A stretch of 64,000 nucleotides of DNA, from NCBI GenBank assembly GCA_033344815.1, contig JAWPMR010000001.1, positions 1,474,136 through 1,538,135 on the forward strand, given 5' to 3'. The stretch comes from Paracoccaceae bacterium (GTDB lineage: Bacteria > Pseudomonadota > Alphaproteobacteria > Rhodobacterales > Rhodobacteraceae). This document shows, piece by piece, positions 54,431 to 64,000 of this stretch. Position 1 is the first letter of the stretch, and each line of letters starts with the position of its first letter. Both the position numbers and the translations under genes were made by a program. The notes under the pieces were generated by a model. The model saw only the letters and a list, made by a program, of their open reading frames with translations, had not been told where the DNA came from and made no database searches.

Positions 54431-55410
54431 CGGCCATTCGCGAGTTCGCGCAAGCGCTGCCAAGTGTGATCATCCACCTCCACCTGCCGTGCCATTTTCC
54501 GGTGTTGACCCGGGATCCGTACCCCCTCATCCTGCACCGCACTTTCACACAATTCGGCCAGCCGGGCTTCAAAGGCAGAAGACGAACCGGGATCCAACAA
54601 GATGTAATACTGCCCAAGATCATGCGGTGGGCCATCCGGTGCCTTGAGAGGTTTGACCTTTCGCGACAACACCGACCCGGTCATGCCTGCCGCCAGGATT
54701 TCAGCCATCAAACCAAATCCCCAGCCCTTGGGTCCACCAAGTGATACCAAAGACCCCGACAGGGCCGCGTCCGGATCGGTGGTTGGATTGCCTTGTGCAT
54801 CTAGCGCCCATCCCAGCGGGATCTTTTGTCCCATAGCTTTGGCCATTGTGATCTTGCCCAGGGCCACAGCGGTGGTGGATTGATCAAATTGCATGGCAAT
54901 TTCGCCCTCCTCGCCGGGCACCGAAAACGCAATCGGATTGGTGCCGATGACTCGGCTATTTCCCCCAGGTGCTGCGACGATCGGGGAGGCGTTGGTGAAT
55001 CCGATTCCGATGCAGCCCGCGCGCGCGATCTGTTCGGTGAAATACCCCAGAGACGTGCAGGTGTGCGCATGCCCAATGGCCAGCGTCGCAGTTCCGAACT
55101 GGCGCGCTGCGTCTAGCGCGGGAACCAACCCATAGGAAAATGCAGGCTGCGCAAACCCGAACCCCGCATCCACATGAACCACGGCCGGACGCGGGGTTGA
55201 CACAATGGGTGTCACATCGCCTTTCACACGCCCGGTCTTCAGTTGCAGGCAGTAGCTTTCCAAGTAGTAAAGGCCGCAGATCTTGTTCCCATAGCCCTCC
55301 GCCTCACGCACAGCACGCGCGACCTCTGACGCAACAAATGGCGCCGCACCATGTGTCAACAGCGCCTGCTGTGTGATGGTTTCGATTTCTTCAAGTGAAT
55401 AGCGTGTCAT
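54427..55410 (-). CDS. Ldh_2 family malate/lactate/sulfolactate-type dehydrogenase
   Basis: An NAD(P)-dependent oxidoreductase of the Ldh_2 (YlbC/ComC-like) family, about 327 residues. Typical blocks are HVDAGFGFAQPAFSYGLVPA, GHAHTCTSLGYFTEQIARAG, APGGNSRVIGTNPIAFSVPG and GGPKGWGFGLMAEILAAGMT. Members oxidise 2-hydroxyacids such as malate, ureidoglycolate or sulfolactate, and the exact substrate is not determinable. CAGGAAAT precedes two ATGs; the second (55410) has better spacing. It is convergent with the YdcZ-type gene and stands ahead of lolC/lolD. Confidence 0.85.
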   Translation of the reverse strand: MTRYSLEEIETITQQALLTHGAAPFVASEVARAVREAEGYGNKICGLYYLESYCLQLKTGRVKGDVTPIVSTPRPAVVHVDAGFGFAQPAFSYGLVPALDAARQFGTATLAIGHAHTCTSLGYFTEQIARAGCIGIGFTNASPIVAAPGGNSRVIGTNPIAFSVPGEEGEIAMQFDQSTTAVALGKITMAKAMGQKIPLGWALDAQGNPTTDPDAALSGSLVSLGGPKGWGFGLMAEILAAGMTGSVLSRKVKPLKAPDGPPHDLGQYYILLDPGSSSAFEARLAELCESAVQDEGVRIPGQHRKMARQVEVDDHTWQRLRELANGR

Positions 55411-55482
55411 GTGCATATTTCCTGCGTCGGATCGGGTCAGGTTGATCCCGCTTTGCGCACTTCGTCAAGCACCAGATAGACG

Positions 55483-56166
55483 TTACGCGGTGACCAACCT
55501 GCCCGCTTCAAGGCGGATCTGACGATCCATGCGCCCGGCAAGTTCCATGTTATGCGTAGCAATCAGGGCGGACAATCCAGTGCCGCGCACAAGATCCAAC
55601 AAGGCGTCAAACACCTGCTCTGATGTAGCTGGATCCAGATTGCCCGTGGGCTCATCCGCAAGCAGCAGTTTTGGCTGATTGGCCAATGCCCGACAAAAAG
55701 CAACGCGCTGCTGTTCTCCCCCTGACATGGCTGCGGGGCGATGTGCAGCGCGTGCCGCGACGCCGACGCGCTCCAGCAGTTCCTCAGCGCGCGACCGCGC
55801 CGTGGTACGGGGTTCACCGTTGGCCAATTGCGGCAACATCGTGTTTTCCAGTGCGGAAAACTCGGGAAGCAAGTGATGGAATTGATAAATGAACCCGACA
55901 TCGCGGCGCCGTACTGCAGTGCGTTTGGCGTCCGGTTGACCAGTCATGTTCTGCCCCACAATTTCGACCGTTCCCTGATCAGCTGTATCCAGCAGTCCCG
56001 CAATATGCAAAAGCGTGGACTTGCCGGCGCCTGAGGGCGCAACCAACGCGACAATTTCACCCCTATTCACCGTCAGGTCGATGTCGCGCAGAACGCTCAC
56101 CTCCCCTGGCAGACCACGGTTGTAGGATTTCACCACACCGTGCAGTGCAAGTATCGCGTCACTCAT
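55483..56166 (-). CDS. lolD: Lipoprotein-releasing ABC ATPase LolD
   Basis: The ATPase of the LolCDE complex, which lifts outer-membrane lipoproteins from the inner membrane. The 227-residue protein has Walker A at residues 43-51 (APSGAGKST), the Q-loop in [12 protein letters not shown], the signature [15 protein letters not shown], Walker [14 protein letters not shown] and the His switch [10 protein letters not shown]. The start is ATG 56166, which overlaps the lolC stop by 8 bases. An upstream GTG-like extension was rejected. Confidence 0.95.
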   Translation of the reverse strand: MSDAILALHGVVKSYNRGLPGEVSVLRDIDLTVNRGEIVALVAPSGAGKSTLLHIAGLLDTADQGTVEIVGQNMTGQPDAKRTAVRRRDVGFIYQFHHLLPEFSALENTMLPQLANGEPRTTARSRAEELLERVGVAARAAHRPAAMSGGEQQRVAFCRALANQPKLLLADEPTGNLDPATSEQVFDALLDLVRGTGLSALIATHNMELAGRMDRQIRLEAGRLVTA

Positions 56167-57445
56167 AGCGCAACGCCTCAACAGGGTTCATCCGGGCCGC
56201 GCGCCGGGCAGGGAAAATCGTTACGACGAAAGACAGACCCAAAGACAATGCAACTGCCGAAAGTACGTCTCGCAAATGCAATTCAGCAGGCAAGGCATAG
56301 ATGCCCCGGATGGATGGATCCCAAACACCGCCCCCCATCATGACGTTCACAAAGCTGAAGATCGGGTCGATATAGAGCGCAAAGAGCGAACCCAGAATGA
56401 CGCCAAACAGAGTGCCCAAAATGCCCGTGAAAGCGCCGCAAATGAAGAAAACCCGCATGATCGAGCCTTGCGTCAGCCCTATGGTACGTAAAATGCCGAT
56501 GTCGCGACCCTTGTTCTTGACCAGCATAATCAGACCCGACACGATGTTCATGGCCGCAATCAAAACGAGGATCGACAGGATGATGAACATCACATTATCT
56601 TCGACTTCGAGCGCTCTGAGGAAGCCGCCCGATGCGTCCTGCCAGGTCCAGACCTGTGCCCGTTCGCCGGCGGCCTGCAACAGGGCGGGGTTCATCGTTC
56701 TTACGCTCTCAGGCTCTTCAACCATCACTTCAATTTCATCCGCAAAGCCTTCGCGGTTAAAGAATAATTGGGCTTCGGAAAGTGGCAGATAAGCACGTGT
56801 TCTGTCGATGTCATATCGCCCGGCGGTAAACACATAGGTGACATCATAAGCGTTCACCCGGGGCGACGTGCCAAAGGCGGTTTTGACCCCGTTCGGAGAA
56901 ATCAGTTTCACCCTGTCGCCAACCGTAACACCGAGTTCCCGCGCGACGCCGGAGCCGATTGCAATGCCCTGTGCGAAATCCGCGATTTCGCCGCGGGCGG
57001 TCTCGGGGTCGGCGATACGGGGCAAGGTCGCCAGATCCCCGGGCGCGATGCCGTAAACCTCAACGCCTGCATTGCGCCCCTGAAAAGCCGCCATCACTTG
57101 TCCGCGCACCAGCGGGGCCGCGCGCGTCACACCGGGCACTGCAGCGATACGTTGCGCCAGCCCCGTGTAGTCCGCGATGGTTCTGTCCACGCGCCCATCT
57201 TCGGTAATCTGACCGAGCGAATAGACGGTGACATGCGCATTGGACCCAAGAATTGTATCGACGAATTCGGCTCGAAACCCAGAGCGCACCGCCAGTGTTG
57301 CAATCAAGGCAAATACCGCCAGAGTAATACCTATCAAGCTGATCCAGGTCATCACGCTGACCCCGCCTTCGGCGCGGCGCGCGCGCAGATATCGCCAGGC
57401 AATCATCCATTCGAAGGGCGCAAAAGGAGCGGTCGATGTGGCCAT
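56159..57445 (-). CDS. lolC: Lipoprotein-releasing permease LolC/LolE
   Basis: The permease partner of LolD. The 428-residue protein has the typical four-helix FtsX-type layout: helix 1 near [21 protein letters not shown], a large periplasmic domain (residues about 50-260), then three helices around [40 protein letters not shown] and [20 protein letters not shown]. Only one permease gene is here, as is usual in alphaproteobacteria, where it forms a homodimer. GAGGAATAATT precedes the ATG. Confidence 0.93.
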   Translation of the reverse strand: MATSTAPFAPFEWMIAWRYLRARRAEGGVSVMTWISLIGITLAVFALIATLAVRSGFRAEFVDTILGSNAHVTVYSLGQITEDGRVDRTIADYTGLAQRIAAVPGVTRAAPLVRGQVMAAFQGRNAGVEVYGIAPGDLATLPRIADPETARGEIADFAQGIAIGSGVARELGVTVGDRVKLISPNGVKTAFGTSPRVNAYDVTYVFTAGRYDIDRTRAYLPLSEAQLFFNREGFADEIEVMVEEPESVRTMNPALLQAAGERAQVWTWQDASGGFLRALEVEDNVMFIILSILVLIAAMNIVSGLIMLVKNKGRDIGILRTIGLTQGSIMRVFFICGAFTGILGTLFGVILGSLFALYIDPIFSFVNVMMGGGVWDPSIRGIYALPAELHLRDVLSAVALSLGLSFVVTIFPARRAARMNPVEALRYE

Positions 57446-57497
57446 AATTATTCCTCATCACAAACTGCGCGCAACCTGAGGCTTTGCCTTCAGAGCG

Positions 57498-57995
57498 TCA
57501 AGCGCGCATTACCCTACGCCGAAACGGCAATCGAAAAACCGCCAGAGTTAACTGAAAAATGCACGTGGCGATCCCGAAACCAAAGGCCGCGAAAAGAAGC
57601 GTTGCGACAGATATGGGGAAGGCTGGCTGAAAAGCCCGCCAGGCACGCGCGGCGATTTCAATATCTGCCAATGAACCTGCGTGATAGGCGCGCATGAACG
57701 GTCCCTGCCCCTGCAACGTGTCAAGATCCAGACGCAAGCTGTCATAGCGTTCAATTGTGCGGGTCATATCGGCGCGGCGTCGTTCTACGAATGCCGTGCC
57801 CTGCATTTCTCCCAGGGCGGCATCCCGGGTCAATCCCTCTGCCGCCGCTGAGGCGTCAAAATCAACGACAACCTGATGCAAGGCGTCCACCGCCCCGCCA
57901 AGACGCTGCATGTATTGCTGGGAATAGGCGGGGAACTGGGCCGCCCCAAATCCGCCTGCCAGCCCTGCGGCCAATCCCATGGCGCGAAGGATCAT
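57498..57995 (-). CDS. DUF2937 family membrane protein
   Basis: A 165-residue protein of the DUF2937 family with an N-terminal hydrophobic segment (GLAAGLAGGFGAAQFPAYSQ), a helical middle rich in charge (ERRRADMTRTIERYDSLRLD) and a C-terminal membrane helix (ISVATLLFAAFGFGIATCIF). Function unknown. AGGAGC lies before the ATG. It stands 52 bases upstream of the lolC start on the same strand and 69 bases downstream of proS, so it may belong to a proS-DUF2937-lolCD transcript. Confidence 0.82.
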   Translation of the reverse strand: MILRAMGLAAGLAGGFGAAQFPAYSQQYMQRLGGAVDALHQVVVDFDASAAAEGLTRDAALGEMQGTAFVERRRADMTRTIERYDSLRLDLDTLQGQGPFMRAYHAGSLADIEIAARAWRAFQPAFPISVATLLFAAFGFGIATCIFQLTLAVFRLPFRRRVMRA

Positions 57996-58064
57996 CGCTA
58001 TGCTCCTGCTCTCCCCCAGGAGGCATTAGGGCATTCTAACAGACAGGCGCTCTGCCGCAAACCC

Positions 58065-59456
58065 TCAGATATAGGTATGGAATGATCGCTTGCCCATCAT
58101 CTGGACATGTTCACTACCGTGGTGCCCGTCATAAATCTCGGCGATCTTTTTCACGGCCTGTTCGGGCGGCAGTTCTTCGCTTTCCCCAGTGCGTCGGCTG
58201 GTCAGTTCAACCAAGCCGCGCTTCAGACCGCGCGGCCCCACCGTTATGCGCCATGGCAAACCAATGAGGTCCATGGTGGCAAACTTTCCGCCTGCCCGCT
58301 CATCGCGATCATCATAAAGCGGCTCCAGCCCAAGACCTTCCAGTTTGGAATAGAGACCCTCGCAGGCCGCGTCTGCCTCCGCGTCGCCTTGTTTGAGGTT
58401 TACAATACCGCAATGATAAGGTGTCACGCCTTCGGGCCAGATGATGCCCTTGTCGTCATGGCTGGCCTCGATGATCGCACCGACAAGACGGCTGACACCA
58501 ATACCGTGGCTACCCATATGTACCGGCACGGGCTTGCCATCAGGACCCTGCACCGTCGCCCCCATGGCCTCGGAATACTTGGTGCCAAAGTAGAAAATCT
58601 GCCCCACTTCGATACCGCGCGCCGTCCGGCGACGTTCTTCAGGGATCTGCTCGAACAGCGCCGCATCATGCGTCTCATCCGTGCGCGCATATTTCGACGT
58701 GAATTCTTCGAGCACACCGGCACATTGATCGACGCTGTCATAGTCGATTTTGCGATCGCCGAACGTAAGGTCTGTCACTGCGCTGTCGTAAAACACTTCA
58801 GACTCGCCGGTGTCTGCCAGGACCAGAAACTCATGCGTGTTGTCACCGCCGATGGGTCCGCTGTCCGCACGCATCGGTATCGCCTGCAAACCCATCCGCT
58901 CGTAGGTGCGCAGATAGCTCACAAGGTGACGGTTGTATGCATGCAGCGCGTCCTCCTTGGTCAGATCGAAATTGTATCCATCCTTCATAAAGAATTCGCG
59001 GCCCCGCATGACACCAAACCGCGGGCGCATTTCGTCGCGAAATTTCCACTGGATATGATAGAGCGTCAGCGGAAGATCCTTGTAGCTGCCCACATGAGAC
59101 CGGAAAATATCAGTGATCATCTCCTCGTTGGTGGGCCCATAGAGCATATCGCGGTCCTGTCGGTCGCGCACGCGCAGCATTTCAGGACCATAGGCGTCAT
59201 AACGCCCACTTTCCCGCCACAGATCCGCAGATTGCAGCGTCGGCATCAACATCGCGATATGGCCGGCCCGCGCCTGCTCTTCATGCACAATATTTTCAAG
59301 TTTGCGCAGCACCTTGAAGCCAAGAGGCAACCACGAATAAATCCCAGCGGAGTTCTGCTTGATCATGCCCGCGCGCAACATAAGCCGGTGGCTCACAATC
59401 TGAGCTTCTGCAGGGTTTTCGCGCAGCACAGGCAGGAAATAGCGGGTCAGGCGCAT
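58065..59456 (-). CDS. proS: Prolyl-tRNA synthetase (short alphaproteobacterial form)
   Basis: A class II synthetase that charges tRNA-Pro. The start at 59456 ([20 protein letters not shown]), with AGAGGACG upstream, gives 463 residues. Class II motifs are seen: motif 2 region [21 protein letters not shown], motif 3 with [14 protein letters not shown], and the C-terminal anticodon-binding domain ending at KRSFHTYI. The large editing insert present in E. coli ProS is absent, as is normal in this group. A longer start at 59483 was rejected because of its poor ribosome-binding site. Confidence 0.95.
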   Translation of the reverse strand: MRLTRYFLPVLRENPAEAQIVSHRLMLRAGMIKQNSAGIYSWLPLGFKVLRKLENIVHEEQARAGHIAMLMPTLQSADLWRESGRYDAYGPEMLRVRDRQDRDMLYGPTNEEMITDIFRSHVGSYKDLPLTLYHIQWKFRDEMRPRFGVMRGREFFMKDGYNFDLTKEDALHAYNRHLVSYLRTYERMGLQAIPMRADSGPIGGDNTHEFLVLADTGESEVFYDSAVTDLTFGDRKIDYDSVDQCAGVLEEFTSKYARTDETHDAALFEQIPEERRRTARGIEVGQIFYFGTKYSEAMGATVQGPDGKPVPVHMGSHGIGVSRLVGAIIEASHDDKGIIWPEGVTPYHCGIVNLKQGDAEADAACEGLYSKLEGLGLEPLYDDRDERAGGKFATMDLIGLPWRITVGPRGLKRGLVELTSRRTGESEELPPEQAVKKIAEIYDGHHGSEHVQMMGKRSFHTYI

Positions 59457-59704
59457 GGGACGTCCTCTCAAATCACAGGTCATCCCTGATTAGGCCAAAG
59501 AACGTGAGCCCGCAATCGTGAAACCTGCAACCTTTCAAAAGCGCCTGACCACACACGCTATAGTAGAATATTCCCAAACAAATGTCACGTGTGCAAATAT
59601 TACACATTTCTCACAAAGCCGCGAGGGCCCTGATCCGTTGTGTAATCGGTGCCGTAAGCCTTGCATGTCAAACAGGCATACCCATTGAATTATAAGGATC
59701 ATCC

Positions 59705-60220
59705 ATGACGCATTTCCGTAACCTTGCTGCAACCGTAGCGACCGCAATGACCCTCTCCACTGGCGCACAGGCCGCAAACATCGTCGAGATCGCGTCGGGC
59801 GATGATCGTTTTTCCACACTTGTGGCTGCGGTATCGGCTGCCGGTTTGGTTGAGACGTTGCAAGGACCCGGCCCTTTCACCGTTTATGCCCCGGTGAATG
59901 AAGCTTTTGCAGCCCTGCCCGAGGGAACCGTAGAAACGCTGTTGCAACCAGAAAACAAAGAACAACTGACCAACGTGCTGCTCTATCACGTGGATGATCG
60001 CAAACTGACCGCCGAAATGATCCCGAACGGGTCGAACTATTTCAAGCCGGTCCTCGCCTCCGAGCGTCTGTGCATCAGCAAGAGCGCCAACGGCGTGACA
60101 ATTGCGGATGGTACTGGCGAGATGGCAACCGTGGTTGTGGCGAACATCGAGGCCGACAATGGTGTGATTCATGTCGTCGACAAAGTGCTGCTGCCAGGCA
60201 CGCGTCCCGCCTGCCACTGA
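59705..60220 (+). CDS. Fasciclin (FAS1) domain secreted protein
   Basis: A 171-residue exported protein: signal peptide MTHFRNLAATVATAMTLSTG with cleavage near GAQA, then a single FAS1 domain. Conserved blocks are FSTLVAAVSAAGLVETLQGP, PFTVYAPVNEAFAALPEGT, LLYHVDDRKL and VIHVVDKVLLP. FAS1 domains bind matrix or membrane molecules in adhesion. AAGGATC lies upstream of the ATG. A terminator follows at 60239, so it is a single-gene transcript. Confidence 0.9.
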   Translation: MTHFRNLAATVATAMTLSTGAQAANIVEIASGDDRFSTLVAAVSAAGLVETLQGPGPFTVYAPVNEAFAALPEGTVETLLQPENKEQLTNVLLYHVDDRKLTAEMIPNGSNYFKPVLASERLCISKSANGVTIADGTGEMATVVVANIEADNGVIHVVDKVLLPGTRPACH

Positions 60221-60238
60221 CGCCTCTTTTAAGCAAAC

Positions 60239-60267
60239 AAAAGGCCCCGCAAAACGCGAGGCCTTTT
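60239..60267 (+). terminator. Terminator after fasciclin gene
   Basis: AAAAGGCC (60239-60246) and GGCCTTTT (60260-60267) form the outer 8 bp; an inner CGC/GCG pair and one mismatch extend it to the AAAAC loop. The TTTT belongs to the stem and is followed by GGCC, so it may act on either strand. Confidence 0.75.
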
Positions 60268-60397
60268 GGCCAAACCCCGCCGGAATTTCGCGCAAACCGA
60301 CGCAAACGCCCCGTCACATCTCACAATCCAGCTTTAAAGCCTTGAAACGCGCGCCTGCATGAGCGATGTCAGCCTCATTCGATACGCCGGAGCACGC

Positions 60398-61465
60398 ATG
60401 GCACTGCCTGTCCACAAACAGCTTACCTATTGGGGGATCGCAACGGCGGTTTTCCTGATTATTCTGTGGTCGTTGGGCCATGTGCTGTTGCCTTTTATCC
60501 TAGGCGGTGCAATCGCCTACTTTCTGGACCCGATCGCAGACAAGCTTGAACGTTTCGGACTGAGCCGCATCGCGGCAACGGGCGTTATTACGGTCGCGGG
60601 TATTTTCATCTTCGTGATGATGGCACTACTGGTGATCCCAACACTGACCAATCAGGCACTTGCCCTCTTCAACGTGGCCCCAGAATACTCCCGTAGCATC
60701 AGCAACTTCGTCACCGAACGCTTTCCATCTCTACTGGATGCCAGTTCGACCCTGCGTCAGTCGATCGACACAATCGGGGAAACCATCAAGAGCCGCGGCG
60801 CCGAGCTTCTGGAAACGGCTTTGGGCTCAGTAGCCTCAATCCTGAATGTCGTTGTTCTGCTGGTAATCGTGCCCGTTGTGTCTGTTTACTTGCTGCTTGA
60901 CTGGGACCGAATGGTGGCACGCATCGATGAACTCTTGCCGCGCGATCATGCAGACACAATCCGCCAACTGGCGCGCGAAATCGATGCAACCCTGTCCTCC
61001 TTTATCCGCGGCATGGGCACTGTCTGTCTCATCCTTGGCACGTACTACGCCATTGCGTTAATGGTGGTTGGCCTGCAATTTGGGCTGGTTGTTGGTTTCA
61101 TCGCCGGGCTTGTTACCTTCATCCCTTATCTGGGGGCCCTGATCGGTGGCGCGCTGGCTATTGGTTTGGCCCTGTTCCAGTTCTGGGGCGATTGGCTCTC
61201 AATCGGGCTGGTCGCGGGCATTTTTGCCATCGGACAGGTTGTCGAAGGTAATATCCTGACCCCGAAATTGGTGGGGAATTCCGTTGGGCTACACCCGGTT
61301 TGGCTGATCCTGGCCCTTTCCGTTTTCGGCGCGCTTTTTGGGTTCGTGGGCATGCTGGTTGCTGTTCCAGTTGCCGCGTCAATTGGTGTGATCGCACGCT
61401 TTGCAGTGAATCAGTACAAACAGTCGCTGCTCTACCGAGGCCAGTCTGGGCGCGACGGGGACTGA
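60398..61465 (+). CDS. perM: AI-2E/PerM family transporter
   Basis: An inner-membrane protein of 355 residues, the AI-2E (PerM) family, with about eight helices. It opens with VFLIILWSLGHVLLPFILGG, later VVVLLVIVPVVSVYLLLDWD, and the C-terminal family signature GQVVEGNILTPKLVGNSVGL-HPVWLILALSVFG. A long amphipathic middle region lies in the periplasm. The start at 60398 is preceded by GGAGCACGC; an ATG at 60359 is less likely. In alphaproteobacteria this gene commonly precedes hdaA and ppk, as here; the next ATG begins one base after its stop. Confidence 0.9.
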   Translation: MALPVHKQLTYWGIATAVFLIILWSLGHVLLPFILGGAIAYFLDPIADKLERFGLSRIAATGVITVAGIFIFVMMALLVIPTLTNQALALFNVAPEYSRSISNFVTERFPSLLDASSTLRQSIDTIGETIKSRGAELLETALGSVASILNVVVLLVIVPVVSVYLLLDWDRMVARIDELLPRDHADTIRQLAREIDATLSSFIRGMGTVCLILGTYYAIALMVVGLQFGLVVGFIAGLVTFIPYLGALIGGALAIGLALFQFWGDWLSIGLVAGIFAIGQVVEGNILTPKLVGNSVGLHPVWLILALSVFGALFGFVGMLVAVPVAASIGVIARFAVNQYKQSLLYRGQSGRDGD

Positions 61466-61466
61466 T

Positions 61467-62141
61467 ATGTCTGAACAGCTCGGGTTTGATCTACCAAGTG
61501 TTCCCGCACTGGGGCGTGCAGATTTTTTGATTGCGCCCTCCAATGCTGTTGCTCTGGCCATGATCGAAAACATGCAATCAGATAAATTGGTCCTGACCGG
61601 ACCGGATGGGTCCGGCAAAACCCACCTCGCCCATGTCTGGGCCAAGGCTAAAAACGCAACGATCATTCCGGCCACTACAATTACGGAAGAAATGGTGCCT
61701 GGCATCGCGCAGGGCTGTGTCGCGGTGGAAGATGTCCCGGATATCGCAGATGACCCGCGCGCACAAACCGCCCTGTTTCACTTGCATAATCTGGTTTTGG
61801 CAGAGGGGCATATGTTGCTTTTCACCGGACGCTCGCCCGTGCGGGACTGGGGCATGACCTTACCTGATCTGGTAAGCCGTATCGCTGCTGCCCCGGCGGT
61901 TGCTCTGGAAGCGCCGGATGACGCCTTGCTTTCGGCGGTTCTGGCCAAGCTGTTTGCAGATCGGCAACTGACGCCCAAAGCGGATCTGATCCCCTATCTG
62001 ATCCGCCGGATGGACCGCTCGTTTGCGGCCGCTGGCGCGTTGGTGGATCAACTGGATGCGGCTTCATTGGCGCAAAAACGCCCGATATCACGGACACTTG
62101 CGGCTGCTTTGCTGGACAAGGACCGTCCGGACGCGCGATAG
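61467..62141 (+). CDS. hdaA: DnaA regulatory inactivator HdaA (Hda-like)
   Basis: A DnaA-like AAA+ protein of 224 residues that, with the sliding clamp, stimulates ATP hydrolysis by DnaA after initiation. The N-terminus carries the clamp-binding QLGFDL; the P-loop is LTGPDGSGKTHLAHVW. The Walker B-like acidic pair is in GCVAVEDVPDI, and the lid region follows (DLIPYLIRRMDRSFAAAGAL). The DNA-binding domain of DnaA is absent, as expected of Hda. It follows perM directly and precedes ppk by 41 bases. Confidence 0.9.
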   Translation: MSEQLGFDLPSVPALGRADFLIAPSNAVALAMIENMQSDKLVLTGPDGSGKTHLAHVWAKAKNATIIPATTITEEMVPGIAQGCVAVEDVPDIADDPRAQTALFHLHNLVLAEGHMLLFTGRSPVRDWGMTLPDLVSRIAAAPAVALEAPDDALLSAVLAKLFADRQLTPKADLIPYLIRRMDRSFAAAGALVDQLDAASLAQKRPISRTLAAALLDKDRPDAR

Positions 62142-62182
62142 TTGTCACGTAAGTATTACAAACCTCATCCTAAAAGGCCTGC

Positions 62183-64000
62183 ATGACACAAGCCGATTTT
62201 CTGATCTCAGACTTTCCCGCCGCCGCAGAGATGCCCGATTTTGACCCGAAAGGGCCCGCACGGTTTTTCAACCGTGAACTCAGCTGGCTGGGGTTCAACT
62301 GGCGCGTGGTGCAGGAGGCGGAAAACCCGCGCGTGCCCGCTCTCGAACGCTTGCGGTTTCTGTCGATCTCAGCGACCAACCTGGACGAATTCTATACGGT
62401 GCGCGTGGCCGGTCTGCGCGAACTTGCGCATGCGGGAAATACAACTCCCGCAGCGGACGGTCTGAGTCCCTCCGAACAACTGCTCCTGATTGATGAAAAC
62501 GCGCGCCAACTGCTAGAAACACAACAACGCGTGCTGGTGTCTTTGCTCAAAGAACTTGAAGGTGACGGGATTTTTGTCCTGCGCAATGGCGATCTGACGG
62601 CTGCGGACCGCAAATACCTCGAAGAAGTATTCCTGACGCAGGTCTTCGCAGTTTTGTCCCCGCTTGCGATTGATCCCGCACACCCGTTTCCGTTCATTCC
62701 CAACACCGGCTACGCACTTGCTTTGCAATTGGAGCGAACCTCAGACAAGCGCCCCCTGCAAGCGCTCTTGCCGATTCCTGCTCAGATCGAGCGCTTCATA
62801 GCTCTTCCTGCAAAAGATGGACAAAACCGGTTTCTGCCGCTTGAAGAGCTATTGGTGCTGAATATTTCCGGCTTGTTCCCCGGTTACAAACTCAAGGCGC
62901 ATTTCGAGTTCCGGGTGCTGCGTGACAGCGATCTCGAAGTCGAAGAAGAAGCCGAAGATCTGGTGCGCGAATTCGAAGTGGCCTTGAAGCGACGCCGCCG
63001 TGGCGAAGTTGTCCGTTTGACTCATTCTTCCGGGGCACCCGAAAAACTCAAAGCCGTGATCATGGAAGAACTCGACGTTGATCAGGAGGAAGTCATTGAA
63101 ATTGACGGTATGATCGGCGCGTCAGATCTCAAGGAACTGGTGCTGGAAAGCCGTCCCGATCTTTTGTGGCCAATGTTTGCACCGCGCATCCCTGAACGTG
63201 TGACCGATCATGACGGCGACATGCTGGCGGCCATTCGCAACAAGGACATGTTACTGCACCACCCCTATGAAACCTTCGATATGGTCGTGCGGTTCTTGCA
63301 GCAAGCGGCGCGCGATCCACTGGTCGTCGCGATTAAACAGACTCTTTATCGCACCTCCCGCGACAGCCCGATTGTCGAAGCACTTTGCGAAGCGGCAGAG
63401 GAAGGCAAATCCGTGACCGCTCTGGTGGAACTTAAAGCCCGCTTCGACGAGGCTGCCAATATCCGCCAGTCCCGCCGTCTGGAACGCGCAGGCGCGCATG
63501 TGGTCTATGGATTTCTGGATCTGAAAACCCACGCCAAAATCTCAACTGTGGTGCGCCGCGAAGGCAACCAATTGGTGACTTACACCCATTATGGCACTGG
63601 AAACTACCACCCCATCACAGCGCGGATTTACACAGACCTGTCCTTGTTTACTTGCGATCAGCGTCTGGGCCGTGATGCAACCAAAGTGTTCAATTATCTG
63701 TCTGGCTATGCGCTGCCTGATGGCCTGGACAATCTGGCGATTTCGCCAACGACTCTGAAACCACGACTGCTTGAGTTGATTGGCGCTGAAGCCGATTATG
63801 CCCGTGCGGGCAAGCCGGCGGTCATCTGGGCCAAGATGAACTCCTTGATCGACAGTCAGGTCATAGACGCACTTTACGCTGCGAGCCAGGCCGGTGTAAA
63901 AATCAGCCTTGTGATCCGGGGAATTTGCGGTCTGCGCCCTGGCGTCAAAGGCCTCAGCGACAACATCCGCGTTAAATCCATTGTTGGTCGGTTTCTTGAG
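62183..64000 (+). CDS. ppk: Polyphosphate kinase, 3' end outside window
   Basis: Polyphosphate kinase 1, which makes polyphosphate from ATP; 606 codons are present and the gene continues past the right edge. The N-terminal block is [19 protein letters not shown], with the N and H domains following and the signature [13 protein letters not shown]. The autophosphorylated histidine is H450 in [13 protein letters not shown], preceded by [13 protein letters not shown] and [15 protein letters not shown]. The second active-site histidine lies beyond the edge. The ATG at 62183 follows AAAAGG. Order perM-hdaA-ppk is conserved in alphaproteobacteria. Confidence 0.95.
   Translation, partial: MTQADFLISDFPAAAEMPDFDPKGPARFFNRELSWLGFNWRVVQEAENPRVPALERLRFLSISATNLDEFYTVRVAGLRELAHAGNTTPAADGLSPSEQLLLIDENARQLLETQQRVLVSLLKELEGDGIFVLRNGDLTAADRKYLEEVFLTQVFAVLSPLAIDPAHPFPFIPNTGYALALQLERTSDKRPLQALLPIPAQIERFIALPAKDGQNRFLPLEELLVLNISGLFPGYKLKAHFEFRVLRDSDLEVEEEAEDLVREFEVALKRRRRGEVVRLTHSSGAPEKLKAVIMEELDVDQEEVIEIDGMIGASDLKELVLESRPDLLWPMFAPRIPERVTDHDGDMLAAIRNKDMLLHHPYETFDMVVRFLQQAARDPLVVAIKQTLYRTSRDSPIVEALCEAAEEGKSVTALVELKARFDEAANIRQSRRLERAGAHVVYGFLDLKTHAKISTVVRREGNQLVTYTHYGTGNYHPITARIYTDLSLFTCDQRLGRDATKVFNYLSGYALPDGLDNLAISPTTLKPRLLELIGAEADYARAGKPAVIWAKMNSLIDSQVIDALYAASQAGVKISLVIRGICGLRPGVKGLSDNIRVKSIVGRFLE

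Noticed and set aside
58107-59489. 460-codon plus-strand open frame opposite proS
   Set aside because: proS on the minus strand is unmistakable; this is its antisense shadow.

Overview
The window looks like chromosomal DNA of a marine Roseobacter-group alphaproteobacterium (Rhodobacterales). The basis is a GC-rich chromosome with dense 4-bp ATGA and 1-bp TGATG gene overlaps, and a set of marker genes: ruvCAB leading to a ybgC-type thioesterase, phosphatidylcholine synthase, a VPLPA-CTERM surface protein, DUF3726 and DUF1127 proteins, an insertion-less prolyl-tRNA synthetase, and perM-hdaA-ppk. No tRNA, rRNA, CRISPR array, intact transposase or prophage gene was seen.

Layout. 1-3314 (minus): ruvC-ruvA-ruvB, two small conserved genes and the start of a ybgC-like gene that runs off the left edge. 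3646-7629: a DUF1127 gene with a clear terminator, then a minus-strand run prmA-MATE-MFS. 7761-12510: priA, with fsa, a DUF484 gene and xerC divergent from it. 12483-17083: an island of decaying genes, comprising a membrane-protein remnant without a start, a truncated VWA/Calx-beta/RTX adhesin gene broken by a TAG and a frameshift, and an unrecognised broken minus-strand gene. 17062-27309: pcs, ogt, ileS, a CNB/TrxR-like oxidoreductase, ycjF-GNAT-ycjX and truA. 27337-30469: an overlapping three-gene unit (DUF3726 protein, 550-aa protein of unknown function, atypical M19 dipeptidase). 30685-35756: a catabolic group (acyl-CoA dehydrogenase, APH-like kinase, HCCA-isomerase-like protein, FAD oxidoreductase, uronate-dehydrogenase-like protein). 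35761-43088: a complete five-step histidine utilisation locus with divergent arms hutF-hutC and hutI-hutH-hutG-hutU. A 22-bp perfect palindrome sits inside the hutI promoter and is the likely HutC operator. 43089-49365: TPR protein, second MATE transporter, secreted hydrolase, small exported protein, VPLPA-CTERM protein. 49366-64000: parE with an overlapping membrane/coiled-coil gene, a repeat-rich 750-bp gap, a lipoprotein with HEMVH, a c-type cytochrome lipoprotein, a YdcZ-type transporter, Ldh2 dehydrogenase, lolC-lolD, DUF2937, proS, fasciclin, perM-hdaA-ppk (ppk cut by the right edge).

The non-coding structure is the least ordinary part. One family of 22-23-nt palindromic elements occurs five times, each time downstream of a gene's stop codon and in the same orientation relative to that gene. 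The parE-lipoprotein gap holds five related 9-bp hairpins, duplicated GC-rich flanks and four GTAC boxes. The best candidates for undescribed biology are the DUF3726/550-aa/dipeptidase unit, the sensor-oxidoreductase fusion without a redox CxxC, and the downstream palindrome family. No function has been proved for any of these.
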